DNA of 64,000 nucleotides from Nageia nagi (Eukaryota > Pinophyta). The translations under genes and the position numbers were made by a program. Shown here one piece after another: positions 24,160-35,915 of this stretch (its first letter is position 1; every line of letters begins with the position of its first letter). A model generated the notes under the pieces. It did no database searches, was not told the DNA's origin, and saw only the letters and a list, made by a program, of their open reading frames with translations. Where the stretch lies: NCBI GenBank assembly GCA_050084985.1, contig JBITNC010000001.1, positions 37,758,001-37,822,000 of the forward strand, given 5' to 3'.

Positions 24160-25047
24160 AAATTTCTTGAAGGTTCCAAGATATATTCATAACAATCTTC
24201 TTACTTTTCAACTATGGTCTAGGGGTTTTTTAGTCAATGATAATTTCTCCTTAGTTATCCCTACATGGTGGAATTTTCATGTCTCCCTCCTATCCATTTG
24301 GCCTCTTTTATGCCTCCTCATCACATAAATTGGCGATTTTATATGTGATGAACTAGCTCAATTCTACTTGACTCATTCATCAAAAAGAATGTGTGTCAAA
24401 TTTGATATTGCTAAAACCCTAAAGGCTTATATTGATATCCAAGTTGGTGATACCCTTATTCACCAGATGGTAGCCTATGTTAATCTCTACGAAACCTATT
24501 ATAGGTTCTAGTAGGGTTCTCACATAATAAAATATTATTCATTAATGGTGGATAATTTTAAAGTTAAGAGCTCATCCCTCGCTACTATATCTACATCTTC
24601 GGCTCAACCCGTTAAGGGGATGCAAAAAGAGTGGTAGATAGTGTCACATAGGAAAAGTAAAGGGACCAATCTAATGAATATTGATTATCCCTTGACAAGC
24701 TATGCATAAATAGTTGCTCTTAAACCTCCTTTGTACGTTAAAACCCCTCCCCCTCAAATGTCACATGACATCAAGGAGATGAGGGCTTATGCGAAGGATG
24801 ATGGTCTTACCTTGGTTTCTAAAATCATTCAAAAATTGGAAAAGGTAAATTGTGTACACACTCAAGCTCAAGGTTGATTTTCCTATAGCACTCCTCAAGG
24901 AAATCCCTTAGTCCATGTTGATAAGAGAAGACACACTAGCCCTCCAAATACAAAGTAGGAAAATTTCTTTACTAACTCTTTCCATTCTCTTTCCAATTTG
25001 GAGCTTGGCATTGAGGCTAATGGAAGTATGCTCCTTGATACTTCTTA

Positions 25048-25520
25048 ATGAATTTCTTCTCTTGTAATGTTAGAGGGTTGAAAAACCCAGTTCAATGTTA
25101 CATGGTATGAGATGAAAATATGTTTTATTTATATGTATTTGAATGCCTTGATTTTTTTTATCTGTAAGAAGTTAAAGTAGTTGATTTCACTCTTCAATCA
25201 ACTTGTACACTTTTCTAGCTTGGTAGCCAAATGTATGATATAAATCATCCCCATGGAAGTGGTGGTGTCATCATCTTGTTAGGTAGTTGATGGAAAAGTA
25301 ATTTTGTTACATTGGGAATAGATACCAATCATCAAGTTGTATGGATTTTGCTATAGTGGCTAGCCTATCATTTGATATTATTAATATTTATGTCTTGAAT
25401 GAAGCCCCAAAAATACTAGACCAAAAAAGGCTTTTGGGAAAAGTTTTAAACCATCACCTATTATATTTTTTTATGCTTATTTTCCTACCACTTATGATCC
25501 CACCATCGAAATTCCCCTCT
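25048..25520 (+). pseudogene. LINE ORF2, endonuclease N-terminal part
   Basis: The ATG at 25048 opens MNFFSCNVRGLKNPVQ, the typical first residues of plant L1 ORF2 (x-x-L-S-W-N-x-R-G-L), which begin the apurinic-endonuclease-like domain. Further on come a degenerate x-x-E-V-K (catalytic glutamate block), H-G-S-G-G-V, and IINIYVLNEAPK (usually N-V-Y-A-P). Homology stops at about 25470-25520, and the next endonuclease block appears at about 30100, so about 4.6 kb of other sequence separates the two. The enzyme would nick target DNA for target-primed reverse transcription. Stops abolish it. Confidence 0.78.
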
Positions 25521-25723
25521 CTACGATGGAAGTTGCATATGAAACTACTTTCTAATATCATACAAGGGTAGTTATAAATCATTGCTCTATTAACCAATGC
25601 AAGAGGCTATAATCTCCCCAAAACTTGCCTCATTATATTTTAAAAATGGAGGTGTTAGTTATTTCTTTATGGATATATATAGTGGTTATAAACTACTACA
25701 TAATTATCACATTATTAAAAAAA

Positions 25724-27760
25724 TAAGGTGTAGCATAGAAGCATTCTTCTAAATGGAAGAATGCTTCCAAGATACAACATCCTTGATTACCTAAGGCACC
25801 TGAGCTCAATCATAGTGAGACCAATTATGATGATGGCCATGGAGTTCTAAAGGATGGCCCAATAGAACTAACCAATCATCATTAATATGTATATGTGTGT
25901 GTGTGTGCATGCATGCACAAATGATGAAAGATAAAGGCATATTCATAATCAAGTGTACCATATGATATAAAAATATCCAAATTACATAAACATATGATAT
26001 GAAATGATCTAATTATAGCATATCAGTCTAAAATGATGTTATTGTACCATATGATATGAAATAACAAGTGCACTAGATATGGTATAAAATGATCCAAATA
26101 CACCAACATATGTTCATGATCAAGTGCACCATATGATATAAAATGATCCAAATGCACCAAAATATGTTCATGATCAAGTGCACCATATGATATAAAATTA
26201 TTCAAATGCACTAAAATATGTTCATGATCAAGTGCACCATATGATATAAAATTATCCAAATGCATCAACATATGATATGAAATTATCTAATCACACCATA
26301 TTGCTATTGTACCATATGTTATCAAATGATAAGTGCACGTTATGATATGAGATTATCTAAATACACCATATAGTTTAAAACAATGCAACCATAACATATG
26401 ATATGAAATTGATCTAAGTACACCATATGATCAAAAATGATATAGTTGGCAGAAACATGCTTGTAATACTTAGCAATTGTTCAACTTAAAAATTTAAATG
26501 TTATATTGTCTTACCTCAAATATCTTTTCCCTAGGATAACTTATTCAAAACATCATGAATTATGCTTAAATGATTCAAATATGCTTTATAGTTTTGATTA
26601 TTGCTCAATAAATTCAAATATGATCTACAGTACTACTACCACAACATTCTAATTTACAAGCACCAAGTATAAATATCACATTATGCATCTTATGAAATAA
26701 ATATTAGGCCTTCTGTATTGTTTCATATTTTGCATACATATCTATTAGGGTAGTCACAACCACAATATTCTAGGAAAAATAGTTTTTAACTACTCTTTGA
26801 CGAATATCCATGCCTTCTTCTAGAGCTCATATTTTGCATACATGTATATGGTCCTTGAGTATTGTTCCACACTTTGCATACATGTCTATCCAGGCATTCA
26901 AAACCACAACATTAGATTTACAAAGCACTAAGTAGATACATACACATACCCAATTCAAGTTTTATGGGTATTTGGGCACCCAAGCTCAATCAAAGTGACA
27001 TAAATTATGATGATGACCATGGGCTACCAAAGGATTGCCCAATATAACTAACCAATCACTATTTATACATATACAAATGATGCAAGATAAAGGCATCTTC
27101 ATAATCAAGTGCACCATATGATATAAAATGATTCAAATACACCAACATATGATATGAAATGATATAATTACACCATATTGGTCTAAAATAATGCTAGTAT
27201 ACTATATGATATGAAATTATTTAAATATGATTTACAATACTACTACCACAACATTCGATTTACAAGCACTAAGTAGACACATCCACACAACTAAGAAGAA
27301 CTTTTTGAAAAATTGAAATGGAACATAAAACTGATAGATATGTATGCAAAATGTGTAAGATACATGATGTAAACATAGTTTCATAGACTACAATGTGGAA
27401 GATATATGATGCAAATATAATTTCATATTATATGTCATAATTTATTTGTATAAAGGTTCTAATATAGGCCATGCAATGAAGGAACCCACAACTTCTTTCA
27501 TTGTTTTCATCTCATCATTTTGTATATACAACAAGATATCCACTTGGGAACCACATATTTTTTCTATATTTGGCTAAGTATTACAAGCCAAGAAAATAAG
27601 GAGCCCACAGCATGTTCCATTATTTTTGGGCACTTCAAATGTTTTCATCATTTTAAGTTTTTTGAGCTAAGAGGTTGGATGAGAGAGGTGCATTTAGATT
27701 ATTTCATATCGTACATATAGTACACTTTTTATTTGGTGTATTGGAAATACCAAAGAGATA
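25724..27760. repeat. AT-rich dispersed repeat family, copy A
   Basis: It starts near AAGGTGTAGCATAGAAGC. The segment CACCTGAGCTCAATCATAG at about 25796 recurs, diverged, at about 26970 in direct orientation and in inverted orientation at about 61025 (copy B). Much of the rest consists of CACCATATGATATAAAATG-like motifs. The segment at about 27545 (GGGAACCACATATTTTT) recurs at about 60520. Mixed direct and inverted modules suggest a non-autonomous DNA transposon or a rearranged repeat. No transposase and no clear right end were found. It may have split the LINE ORF2. Confidence 0.6.
26050..26275. repeat. 54 bp tandem repeat
   Basis: GTTCATGATCAAGTGCACC recurs at 26112, 26166 and 26220, an exact 54 bp period, within about 3.5 to 4 units of the CACCATATGATATAAAAT motif. 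Confidence 0.85.
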
Positions 27761-29298
27761 AGGCTAGACAAGATGAGAGGAGACATGGTGAGACCAAAGC
27801 ATATGAGGCAATACGAGGGGATACATGGTATAAAGTATTTTTATTCATCTTATATGCCTATATTTATAGAAAAAAATCATTTTATGCCATATGTCATAGT
27901 TGCAATTACCTTGTTATATTGCAAACTCTAGAGTTTTAATCTACAATTTAACCATCCAAGTTGGTTGCATGGTAACATTATGAAAAATGTTGAAGCATAA
28001 TAGTGATATATCATTTGAGAGTTTGTAAATGTAGCTAGCCCTAACTTTTCTAATTCATGATGTTTTGTACAAGTTATCTAGGAGAAAAGACATCTAACCT
28101 TTGTGTCTTGTTGTGCTTATTATGGAGGTAAGCAACATAACATATCAAATAGGCTAATGTAGATAGAATTATTAATAGATAGCATTGATTAATAATTATG
28201 TTTGTATCATTATCATACTTATCATAGTGGTCTCTCATAAGTAAATGCTTATATTCATGTCAATATCTATAATCATGTCATTGTTTATACTTTGCAAAGT
28301 TCAAAGAGAGCACCAAGTATGTCATTTTTCATAGTCAAAATGCTTGATAACTTTCCAAGTGCTTGATGAATCATTATACATCATTATTATATTATATTCA
28401 AAGATTAGCATCAACATCAAATATAACCCAAATTATGTTAATAAAGCATAAAAATATCTATACTTGTTCATGTTTTTGTGTCATTTACAAAAAAGATATC
28501 TACAAGTATAAACTTGTTCTTGTTTTTATGGATCATTTACAAAAAGTAATCCAATGCATACAATCTAATAAGGCTCTTATCTTCCCAATTTCAACAAAGC
28601 CATCAGTCAGTGTTAACTATCAAGAAACACTAAACTTGTTAATAATGAAAAATGAATATGAGATCCCAACTTAGATGTTCTTCAAAGATCAGGTGAAAAA
28701 CAAAGACTACCATCTTCATCCTATTATAGTTCTTCAAAAACTATCAACATGAAACAATGCTTGAGGTTACCATAAGAAAAAAGAGGCAAAACTAATCATG
28801 AGATGACATTCTAGTAAGCCTATTAGCTTAAATTCTCTATCATTATAACATGCATATTGTTCTTGTCCATGAATTTTGAATTACATTACATGAGGTTAGC
28901 CATGCATAGATATACACACATCAGATTTCAACCCTTAAATTAACATCTTTAAAGTTACTTTGGGACTCTCAAAATTTGAAGATCTTCATTTCCATAAAAT
29001 AATTCCAAATAAATTATACCATAAACCATTTACTAGCTAGGTTTAACCCTAGAATTGACATCGATATAATAGTAGATTTCTCATCATTGCCTACATCAAT
29101 CTAGTTTGTAATCATAAGAAAAGGGGAAAAATGGGACATGGTCAAACTCAAGAAAGGGTTATACGCATTTTTACAGTAATTACTCAGTAAACCCTCAATC
29201 AAAGAGGTAAAATCTGACCATTGTTACCAATGATCTAGTATTATCCTAAACCAAGAAATAATAAAAACCAAAACTTTTACAACATACCCACCCTTCAT
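27761..29298. other. No recognisable feature
   Basis: AT-rich sequence. Short open stretches such as 28363-28674 have no recognisable family and no conserved motif. Confidence 0.5.
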
Positions 29299-29345
29299 TC
29301 AAGTTTTAAACAAGAAATTAAAGTATCGAAAAGTTGGACTTACCA

Positions 29346-29577
29346 CTTTAGAGGTGACGAAGAGGTGAATCATGTAGTCCTCAAAATGAAAGGCAAACTC
29401 AGTATAGCAAATATGAGGTACTTCTACATCATGCTCCCAAAGAAATGATGCCTTCCAGCTCTGATCCTGATAGTCCCCTTTCCTTGTAAAGAAAACCATG
29501 TTTATATTCCCTATTGATATGTTCCTTTGAAATGATAAACACATCACATAATCAATGTTCATTGGTTGAAACTCCAT
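29346..29577 (-). other. Possible protein-coding exon, unidentified
   Basis: A 92-residue minus-strand open frame starts at 29577 (MEFQPMNIDYVMCLSF). It has balanced, non-repetitive composition with Trp, Cys and His (WKASFLWEHDVEVPHICYTE) unlike its AT-rich surroundings. At about 29345 the minus strand reads GTG then GTAAGT, a consensus 5' splice site, suggesting the coding part ends there. No partner exon was found on either side and I do not recognise the protein. It may be an exon of an unknown gene, a captured gene fragment, or chance. Confidence 0.3.
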
Positions 29578-30100
29578 AATTTTGATGTAGGATTCTCAAA
29601 TGGATAAAGTGAACACAATGAAGAACTAGCATGGATGGGGGCCTTAAATCATTGGAAGCACCTCCATCCATCATTAAACCTCATGCCAAAAGATTCAAAT
29701 GCCATTGAAATCAATAATGTTGGCATGTGTTAAGGTACCTCAATTCCCTTCCTTGGTCTCCCCTCTCCTTTTTTGTCTTGCCAATGTATGAAATTCTCCT
29801 CTCTCCAACCCCTTCCCTTTGGCTATGTATGGTATCCTGTATACTCTCTCACCTCAATGATAAACCAAATGTCCTCTCTCCTCCAACCCTTATGCTCAAA
29901 AAAAATCAAAATGAACCCCAACACCCTACGTACATTTTTTTCCTCATTTTCACTAAGGGGTGATTTTTCGTTGCCCCAGAAATATTTTTGGGGACAAGTA
30001 AAAATCATCCCAACAAAACCACCAACTTAATCGATAAATAAAGGTGGTTAAAAATTGTCACAATAAAATTGACTCAAAATTCCTACCCCCAAAGCCCTTT
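29578..30100. other. No recognisable feature
   Basis: Pyrimidine-rich sequence with overlapping short open frames on both strands that show no family signature. It ends where LINE endonuclease homology resumes. Confidence 0.45.
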
Positions 30101-33100
30101 TTTGGTTCGTGAAAGATGCACTTTATGGTGGTGGTGTGTGTTTTCCCTTCCACTAGCTATTTTCTTTGTAGGGATTTTAATATGGTTGAAAAAGAAATTG
30201 ATAAAAAAAGCTTCACCCCTAATAAGTGTTCCATTGTGGAGCATGAATTATGATTCTTTATGAAGCATAAGCTTGGGTTGTCGAAGCCTAATGCAAGCTT
30301 TATTATGGAGCATTGCCTTGATCATTTATGGTATACATGGTCTAATTTCCAAGTTGTCCATGAGAGAGTTCTCAAATACCTTGATCGTGCAATTTTATCT
30401 AATCATTAAAAAATATCTTTCTCCCAACATTTTTCCTCTTATCCTTTTGTCTAGACTATTCTAGGGCTCATCTCCTATGATCATACCCCTATCACATTTG
30501 AAATTGAGATAGCTTTTCTTCTACAAAGGAATTATAGATCCTAGTTCTTACTTAATACTACCTTTCTTCAAAATGATGTTATGATTTATCATATTCGCCA
30601 CATGTGGAATTTGATTCCCAAACCTTCGAGTGATCTAGGATGGATTGTATGGTGTAATGATGCAACTTTTTGCACATCTACCCTTTTGCATAAGCTTGGT
30701 AAGAAAGTTGTACAATTCCATTGACACTCCACTTCAAATCTTAGAGATTAACTTGTCAAACCTTTTGTTCAATTATATTCTAACCCTTTTAGCTCTCACC
30801 TGTAATCCCATGTTACGTAAATCAAACACAAGCTGAAGTTGGTGGTGCTATATGAAGCTAAAGGAACTCAAATAAAGGCCCAATTATGTGGCTTAAGATT
30901 GAGGATAAGGTATCTAAAGAATTCTTTCAAATATTAAGACCTCTAAGGAGATCTACTCAATTCAAATATTTATACAAGGATGGTATCAAGCTAACTTCTT
31001 TGCTTGAGATAACCAAATCCTTTACTTGATATTATATGTAAGTGATTACAAATTAGCTCTATACTCTAGATAGATCTTAGGATTTATAGCATTACAAAGA
31101 TATTGTATCATCTTGTGTCTTGCCTTTTCTTTAAGGTGAGTGCAATAAATTCCTTTCTCTTAAAGAGCTAAAGGAATATCTCTCTCAAATGGTGGATGGT
31201 AAATCCCTTGGGCTAGATGGCTTCCCCTATGAATTCTACAAATCCTACTAGGAATTTATTGGCCCAAATTTACACAAGATCTACCTCAAGGCCTTACACA
31301 CATGCTCTCTAGATAATCTCATCAATAAGGGTAACATCAAGTTTATCCCCAAGAAAGTGGATCTAGAGTTCATCACCAATTGGCAACCTATCACTCTCGT
31401 GAATGTTAGTTACAAAATCATTACCAAAGTGCTTGCCTTGCACCTTTGGCTTATCCTTCATATTATTATTTTCCCAAAACAAATTAGATTCATTTAGAAT
31501 AGTTACATTCTATATAATGTTATAGAAGTATGGGAAGGCATGGAATGGGCTCGAACCTCTAATCAACATGCCCTCTTCATTAAGCTTGATTTTGAGAAAG
31601 CTTGTGATCGAATTGAGTGGGTGTTCATTTATTCCATGTTGGAGGCCTTGGTCTTTGGTCCAAAATTTGTCAGCATAGTTCAAATGTTGTTTCAAGTTGC
31701 TTCAGTGATCCTTTCACTGAATAATTTCCAAATAAAAGTTATTGAGCTTCACTGCTTAGTAAGATAAGGATATCCTATTGCACCCTCACTCTATGTTCTA
31801 ATAGCAAAAGCTTTTGGATACCTCTTGGCCTGACATTCCTTTGAGGGAAAAATTTGAGATATTTCTCTACCTAATAACCAAGGGAAGCTCATTAATGGCC
31901 ATTTTGTAGATGACTTAATCCTTACTATTTAGAAAGATGAGCAATCAATATCTGAGGTAATTGAATGCCTAAAAATGTTCTGCAAAGCCTTTGGCTCTAG
32001 CATTCAATGGAAGAAGACTTTTTCTTATGGGAAACCACCCTTGACCATGCTTATCAGGCTAACTCAATTCCAATAGAATTGGATTGTCAATAGAGAAGTA
32101 TTCAAATTACTTGGCATTCTGCTTTCTTTTTATGGATGGCCCTCTCAACAATAGAGTTATATGATAAGTAAGGTAGAAAAAAATTAGACTGTCATAATTC
32201 TAAGAAGCTTTCCTTGGCTTGAAAATTCCATTTTTTTCCAAAAGTACTTGCTTCCACCCATGTTTGCTATTCTTCTTATTGGGTTCCATCGCAACCATGT
32301 TATAACAAGTTTGAAAAACTCCTACGAGACTTCCTATGGAATAATAACACTAAGAAAAAAGTATTCCATATAGTTCCTTTTAAAAAAGTATTCCATATAG
32401 TTGCTTATCATACCTATTACCTCCGTAAGGAGTTAGGTGGTATGGGCTTGCTAAACTACAAACAATAGGGGATGGCTATTTGTGCCAAATGGATTATTCA
32501 AGCTCTTAAAGGTTTAGAAGCTTAAAAAGTTTTAACTTGACACTTTATTTTCGTTGAGTTATCTCTAAACATAAAAGCTTAGAAGGGTATGTATTTCCCT
32601 TTTCTTATTCTATCTCTAGTGTTTGTAAAAAATTCAAGATCATTTGTGATAAAGAGCATCTGGAAAGCTTGATAACAACTTGTTCCCTACATTAAATGGA
32701 AGGGAAATAATTTCCATAAAGGTCTTCTATTAATAAACTTAATGTATGGTGATCTTCTCTTTTCCACTACCAAGGCATGCCACTAGCCCTAGTTCAATGG
32801 GTTCACGCTTATAAATTCTATAAGAGAGACATTGTTTCAATTGTCTACTTCTTTGACAAGCATGCCAAGGATTGTCTTCCTTGGGATACTGTCAAATGAG
32901 TATTCCAGTTGAAACACACAAATAAGGCTACATTTGATATCATTCTAAATCTTACACCTTATTATATTATTCATAATATAGGTGTGCCTCTCATAAGCCT
33001 TGGTGGAAAGACTAGGGTTGGCATGTTGACACCCCCTTTTCAATTACAAAGCTTCTCTTGGTTAGAATTGGCTTTTCCTAGCCAAACCTACAGTGCCTCA

Positions 33101-33720
33101 GTTAAATGAGAAATGGGATCTTGTATCCAGGTGTACTCGATGGAAACAATAATTTGTCGCAACTTGGGCATCCTATATTGAGCCCAATTTTTTTTTTTTT
33201 GAAGCCTTCTGAATCAAGGTCTCCCCTTATGATCCCAACTTAAATACTTAGAAGTGTTTGACCCTATTGTACTTTTGTAACGAACCATAATCTTGCATGC
33301 ATATTTTTTGGTCATGGAGATGATCTATATTTGCAAGGGAGTGTGTGTCTTCTTTTTCTACTCCCTACATGCTTGTTCCCTTTTCTTGGTAGCATGCCTT
33401 ACTAGGGGATTCTCTCACCCCTACTTTGCCTTTACAAGATGTTTGGTAGATTTTTCATACAAGTTTATATTTTCATATTTGTAAGTCTAGGAACAAAATC
33501 ATCTTTCAAAATGTTACTTCATCCATAGATTTTGCTCTCTTTGATAAAATAGATTTTTTTTATGTCTGGTTACATATTATTGATCAGATGCAAAAAGTTA
33601 AGCTTGAGCTCCCATACATCTCAGCAATGCTTCTCAAGATCGATCCCACTCTCGCTCATGCCAACATCCCTCGTCGCTATTATAACAAACTAACCATCAC
33701 TAATCTCAATCCTTTTCAAT
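30100..33720 (+). pseudogene. LINE ORF2: endonuclease end, reverse transcriptase, C-terminal domain
   Basis: From about 30160 the reading gives a degenerate G-D-F-N-M-V-E block. L-D-R-A-I-L-S-N and a D-H-T-P-I-T-F-E block near 30480 close the endonuclease. RT follows: DGKSLGLDGFPYEFYKS (31195-31250), KFIPKK, N-W-Q-P-I-T-L-V-N, KLDFEKACDRIEWVF (31581-31625) and HFVDDLI at about 31900, the F-x-D-D catalytic motif with both aspartates kept. Then come the G-M-G-L-L-N-Y block and a final W-K-S-R-N-K-I-I-F-Q at about 33490, typical of the C-terminal zf-RVT-like region of plant L1. There are many stops and shifts. It is probably the same copy as 25048-25520. Confidence 0.88.
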
Positions 33721-34983
33721 AAGAAAACATTATAATGATGTGATGACAAGCTCCTCTCATCCTCCCAGCAAATGGGATATGATGCCGCCTAACGTTGCAA
33801 GATATATTATGCCACCAAACAATACTCCACTGCAACGGAGATGATCTTAACCACCACCTCCCTCTCAACCTACTACAAGATGAAAAGATGCAATGGAAAA
33901 ATAAAATCCCTTTTGTGTTAATAATCATTAGAACCTACATCCCATTCCTTCTAATCAATGACAATGCAGGATAGATTAAAAAATGTCCTTTAGAGACTCC
34001 TCACACAATATGAACTAATATCAATTCTGCCTAGTTATAATTGTTTCATATATAAATGACATTTTCCTCACACAATATGAACTAATGTCAATTATGCCTT
34101 GTTATAATTGTTTCATATATAACTGATATTTTTTTTTTATTTGAGTAATATTTTCTATTAATGTAGAAATTCCAGCCAAGGTTGAAATTTGACATCTACA
34201 CATGCCCGTCAATATTTTTTTTTATGCTTTCAATATTGTAATTTCCATCAATTGGGTTTTATGTTCTTCGAAATACATTATAGATATATTAGACGATAAT
34301 AGAAAATACATTGACGGTTAAAAAAATACAGCTGTAAAAAATGTTTAAAAAGCCTTAAAAACGTTCAATACTGGCGTCAAATTTTAACCCTCAATTCCAT
34401 CCCTTATTGAATGTTACGATTTCTTCCATTATTGCAATGAATTTATGGGCATGCGCTCCCCATGCTCGCTGTGGGCCTGTGGCCTTCAGGTTCAAGTAGG
34501 CCATATGTAATAATAGTACAACGTTGAACGGAGTTATTATAAAGTGGTTTTCGGGGTAAATCTGGAATTAATTACGGTTCCTAATTAAATCTGTTCCCAG
34601 ACGTTGGAAGCTAAAAAAGCAAGGGGTAAAATTCAAGCAGACGAGTCCTTGTTCAATTGCTATCCAATTATTAGTATATGACATATCCATTATTAAACCC
34701 ATCCAGTTACAATGTCATCAGACTTTTATTACTATTGTTATCTGTTACAATCATTCGACTTCTCAACAAATTCTTTATTGCAAATAAAAAATTGACGTTA
34801 AAATGATTCTGGGTCGATTTTTCCATTCATCAATTCCCACACAAAACACAGACAATTGGAGGCTCACAAAGCCATTCATTCAATATCTCACACACACAAA
34901 CAATACACAGCAACACAGAATATTTACATAAATATTAGAAGGGCTGCATATCTCTGTAGCAACCATAAAATCTCCTATTCCCT
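33721..34983. other. Low-repeat intergenic stretch between LINE and USP copy
   Basis: No gene was recognised. The sequence becomes less AT-rich from about 34430. It lies downstream (3') of the minus-strand USP copy and may include its old 3' untranslated sequence. It contains one short tandem duplication at 33996-34150. Confidence 0.5.
33996..34150. repeat. 77 bp direct tandem duplication
   Basis: CCTCACACAATATGAACTAA begins at 33999 and again at 34076, followed each time by a similar TCAATT...TTGTTTCATATATAA segment. Confidence 0.85.
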
Positions 34984-35465
34984 TCATGTTCTCGGGCGGC
35001 TTCTCTCTGTAGTCTTGACCACCGTCACGGGGCACGCAGCATTCATTACAACATAATCGCTTACGCTTCCCTAGAAAGAGAAAGTCCTCTGCAGAAGCCC
35101 TAATCCCCTACTCCCCACAGCCATCAAATCCAGTGGAATATCCGATACACTGCACAGTTTCTGCTTTGGGTCACCCCAATACACCTTCACAAATATCCTG
35201 ATGCCCTTTTTCTGCTTCCGCAGACTTCAATTCCTCCACAAGCGAAGGCTTCCATTGCATGCCATATTTGGAGGTGATTACAGCCTCTGCCAATTCGTCC
35301 AAGGGAATGAGGGGAGGCCCCGTGTCCTTCCACAGAAGTCCCTCCCCCACATCTACTCCTGCACTGTTTACATATATTACGAATACCTCGTCTCCTTGCC
35401 TCGTCAGAATACAAGAGATAATAAATGAAGGCATTGGAGTTTGCAGTAGAAAGCATCAAAGTTAA
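34984..35465 (-). pseudogene. Universal stress protein (USP/UspA-like) gene copy with frame lesions
   Basis: The minus-strand reading matches plant USP proteins in order: GDEVFVIYVNSAGVDVGEG, WKDTGPPLIPLDEL, KYGMQW, then VYWGDPKQKL, D-I-P-L-D-L-M-A-V-GSRGLG, GSVSDYVV, and CPVTVVKTTERSRP with a stop at 34984-34986. The G-x-x-G-x(9)-G-S nucleotide-binding signature is recognisable. Two lesions are visible: a one-base frame change at the AAAAAGGG run (plus strand about 35203-35211), and an in-frame TAG between R-T-F and G-S-V (plus strand about 35068), next to a six-base insertion relative to the family. The N-terminal strand is poorly preserved and no start is convincing. A copia remnant lies immediately upstream. 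The TAG sits in a TTTCTCTTTCTAGG context resembling a splice acceptor, but no matching donor was seen. Most likely a pseudogene; sequencing error is a weaker alternative. Confidence 0.82.
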
Positions 35466-35910
35466 ACATGGTTAAAAATAAGAGATCAAATGCACCCAAA
35501 AATAGTGTGTTATATATTGTTGGATTTTATTTAAAAAAAAAAATCAATGGTGTATCGAATAAAAAAAATAAAATTTTGAAACAAATATTATAAGTTTTGG
35601 AAGTTGACAATAGTTTCAAGAAAATTTACAAGGGCAACAAGTAAGTTTATATGAAAATTGAAAACATAAAATATTTCTTTTTATTTCAAACTAACTTAGA
35701 GGTATTATATGTCTTTCTCCATAGTCTCCTAATGCTATGTCATATTAATATGCATTTATAAGAGAGAAATAGATATTACAACTCTTCATTTTACATTCTA
35801 GGAAGTCTAACAATCACAATGACTCTTTAATGCATGTAGAAACTTTTTGACTTATTCAAATATGTGAAAGAATTGTTAGTTTTCCTTTATTAATAAGCTT
35901 AATCTCTAAC
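35466..35910 (-). other. Probable 3' end or LTR remnant of the minus-strand copia element
   Basis: Nothing is coding here. The flank joins the copia RNase H end at 45102 once the gypsy insertion 35916-45096 and one ATACT are removed, so by position it should hold the copia 3' end. No second LTR was found for comparison. Confidence 0.4.
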
Positions 35911-35915
35911 ATACT
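35911..35915. repeat. Target site duplication ATACT, left copy
   Basis: It directly precedes the TG of the LTR at 35916 and matches 45097-45101. Confidence 0.9.

Larger units (their letters stand above)
23540..25048 (+). pseudogene. LINE (L1-type) ORF1 with DUF4283-like domain
   Basis: It codes in pieces for a plant L1 ORF1 protein. From about 23860 the reading gives F-Q-F-x-F-F-D-P-K, is interrupted by the TRIM at 23891-24159, and resumes in the same frame with F-L-E-G-S-K. About 24370-24490 has R-M-C-V-K-F-D-I-A-K-T-L-K then QMVAYVNLYE, matching the RVCVEID...QxVxYE blocks of DUF4283 nucleic-acid-binding ORF1 proteins. The tail (24880-25048) is open apart from one TAG and ends at a TAA that overlaps the ORF2 ATG as TAATG. 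The protein would bind LINE RNA. Multiple stops make it dead. Confidence 0.75.

Noticed and set aside
26023-26271. 82-residue minus-strand frame with an 18-residue repeat
   Set aside because: It exists only because the 54 bp tandem unit is divisible by three. There is no other coding evidence, and the unit is AT-rich non-coding sequence.
29727-30030. Overlapping frames on both strands at 29.7-30.0 kb
   Set aside because: Mutually overlapping short frames in pyrimidine-rich DNA without any family motif.
35055-35075. Intron acceptor within the USP copy
   Set aside because: TTTCTCTTTCTAGG looks like an acceptor, but homology is continuous on both sides except for about six bases, leaving no room for an intron.
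35187-35465. Overlapping open frames on both strands at the USP locus
   Set aside because: They are shadow frames of the minus-strand USP coding sequence; the USP motifs fall in a different reading path.
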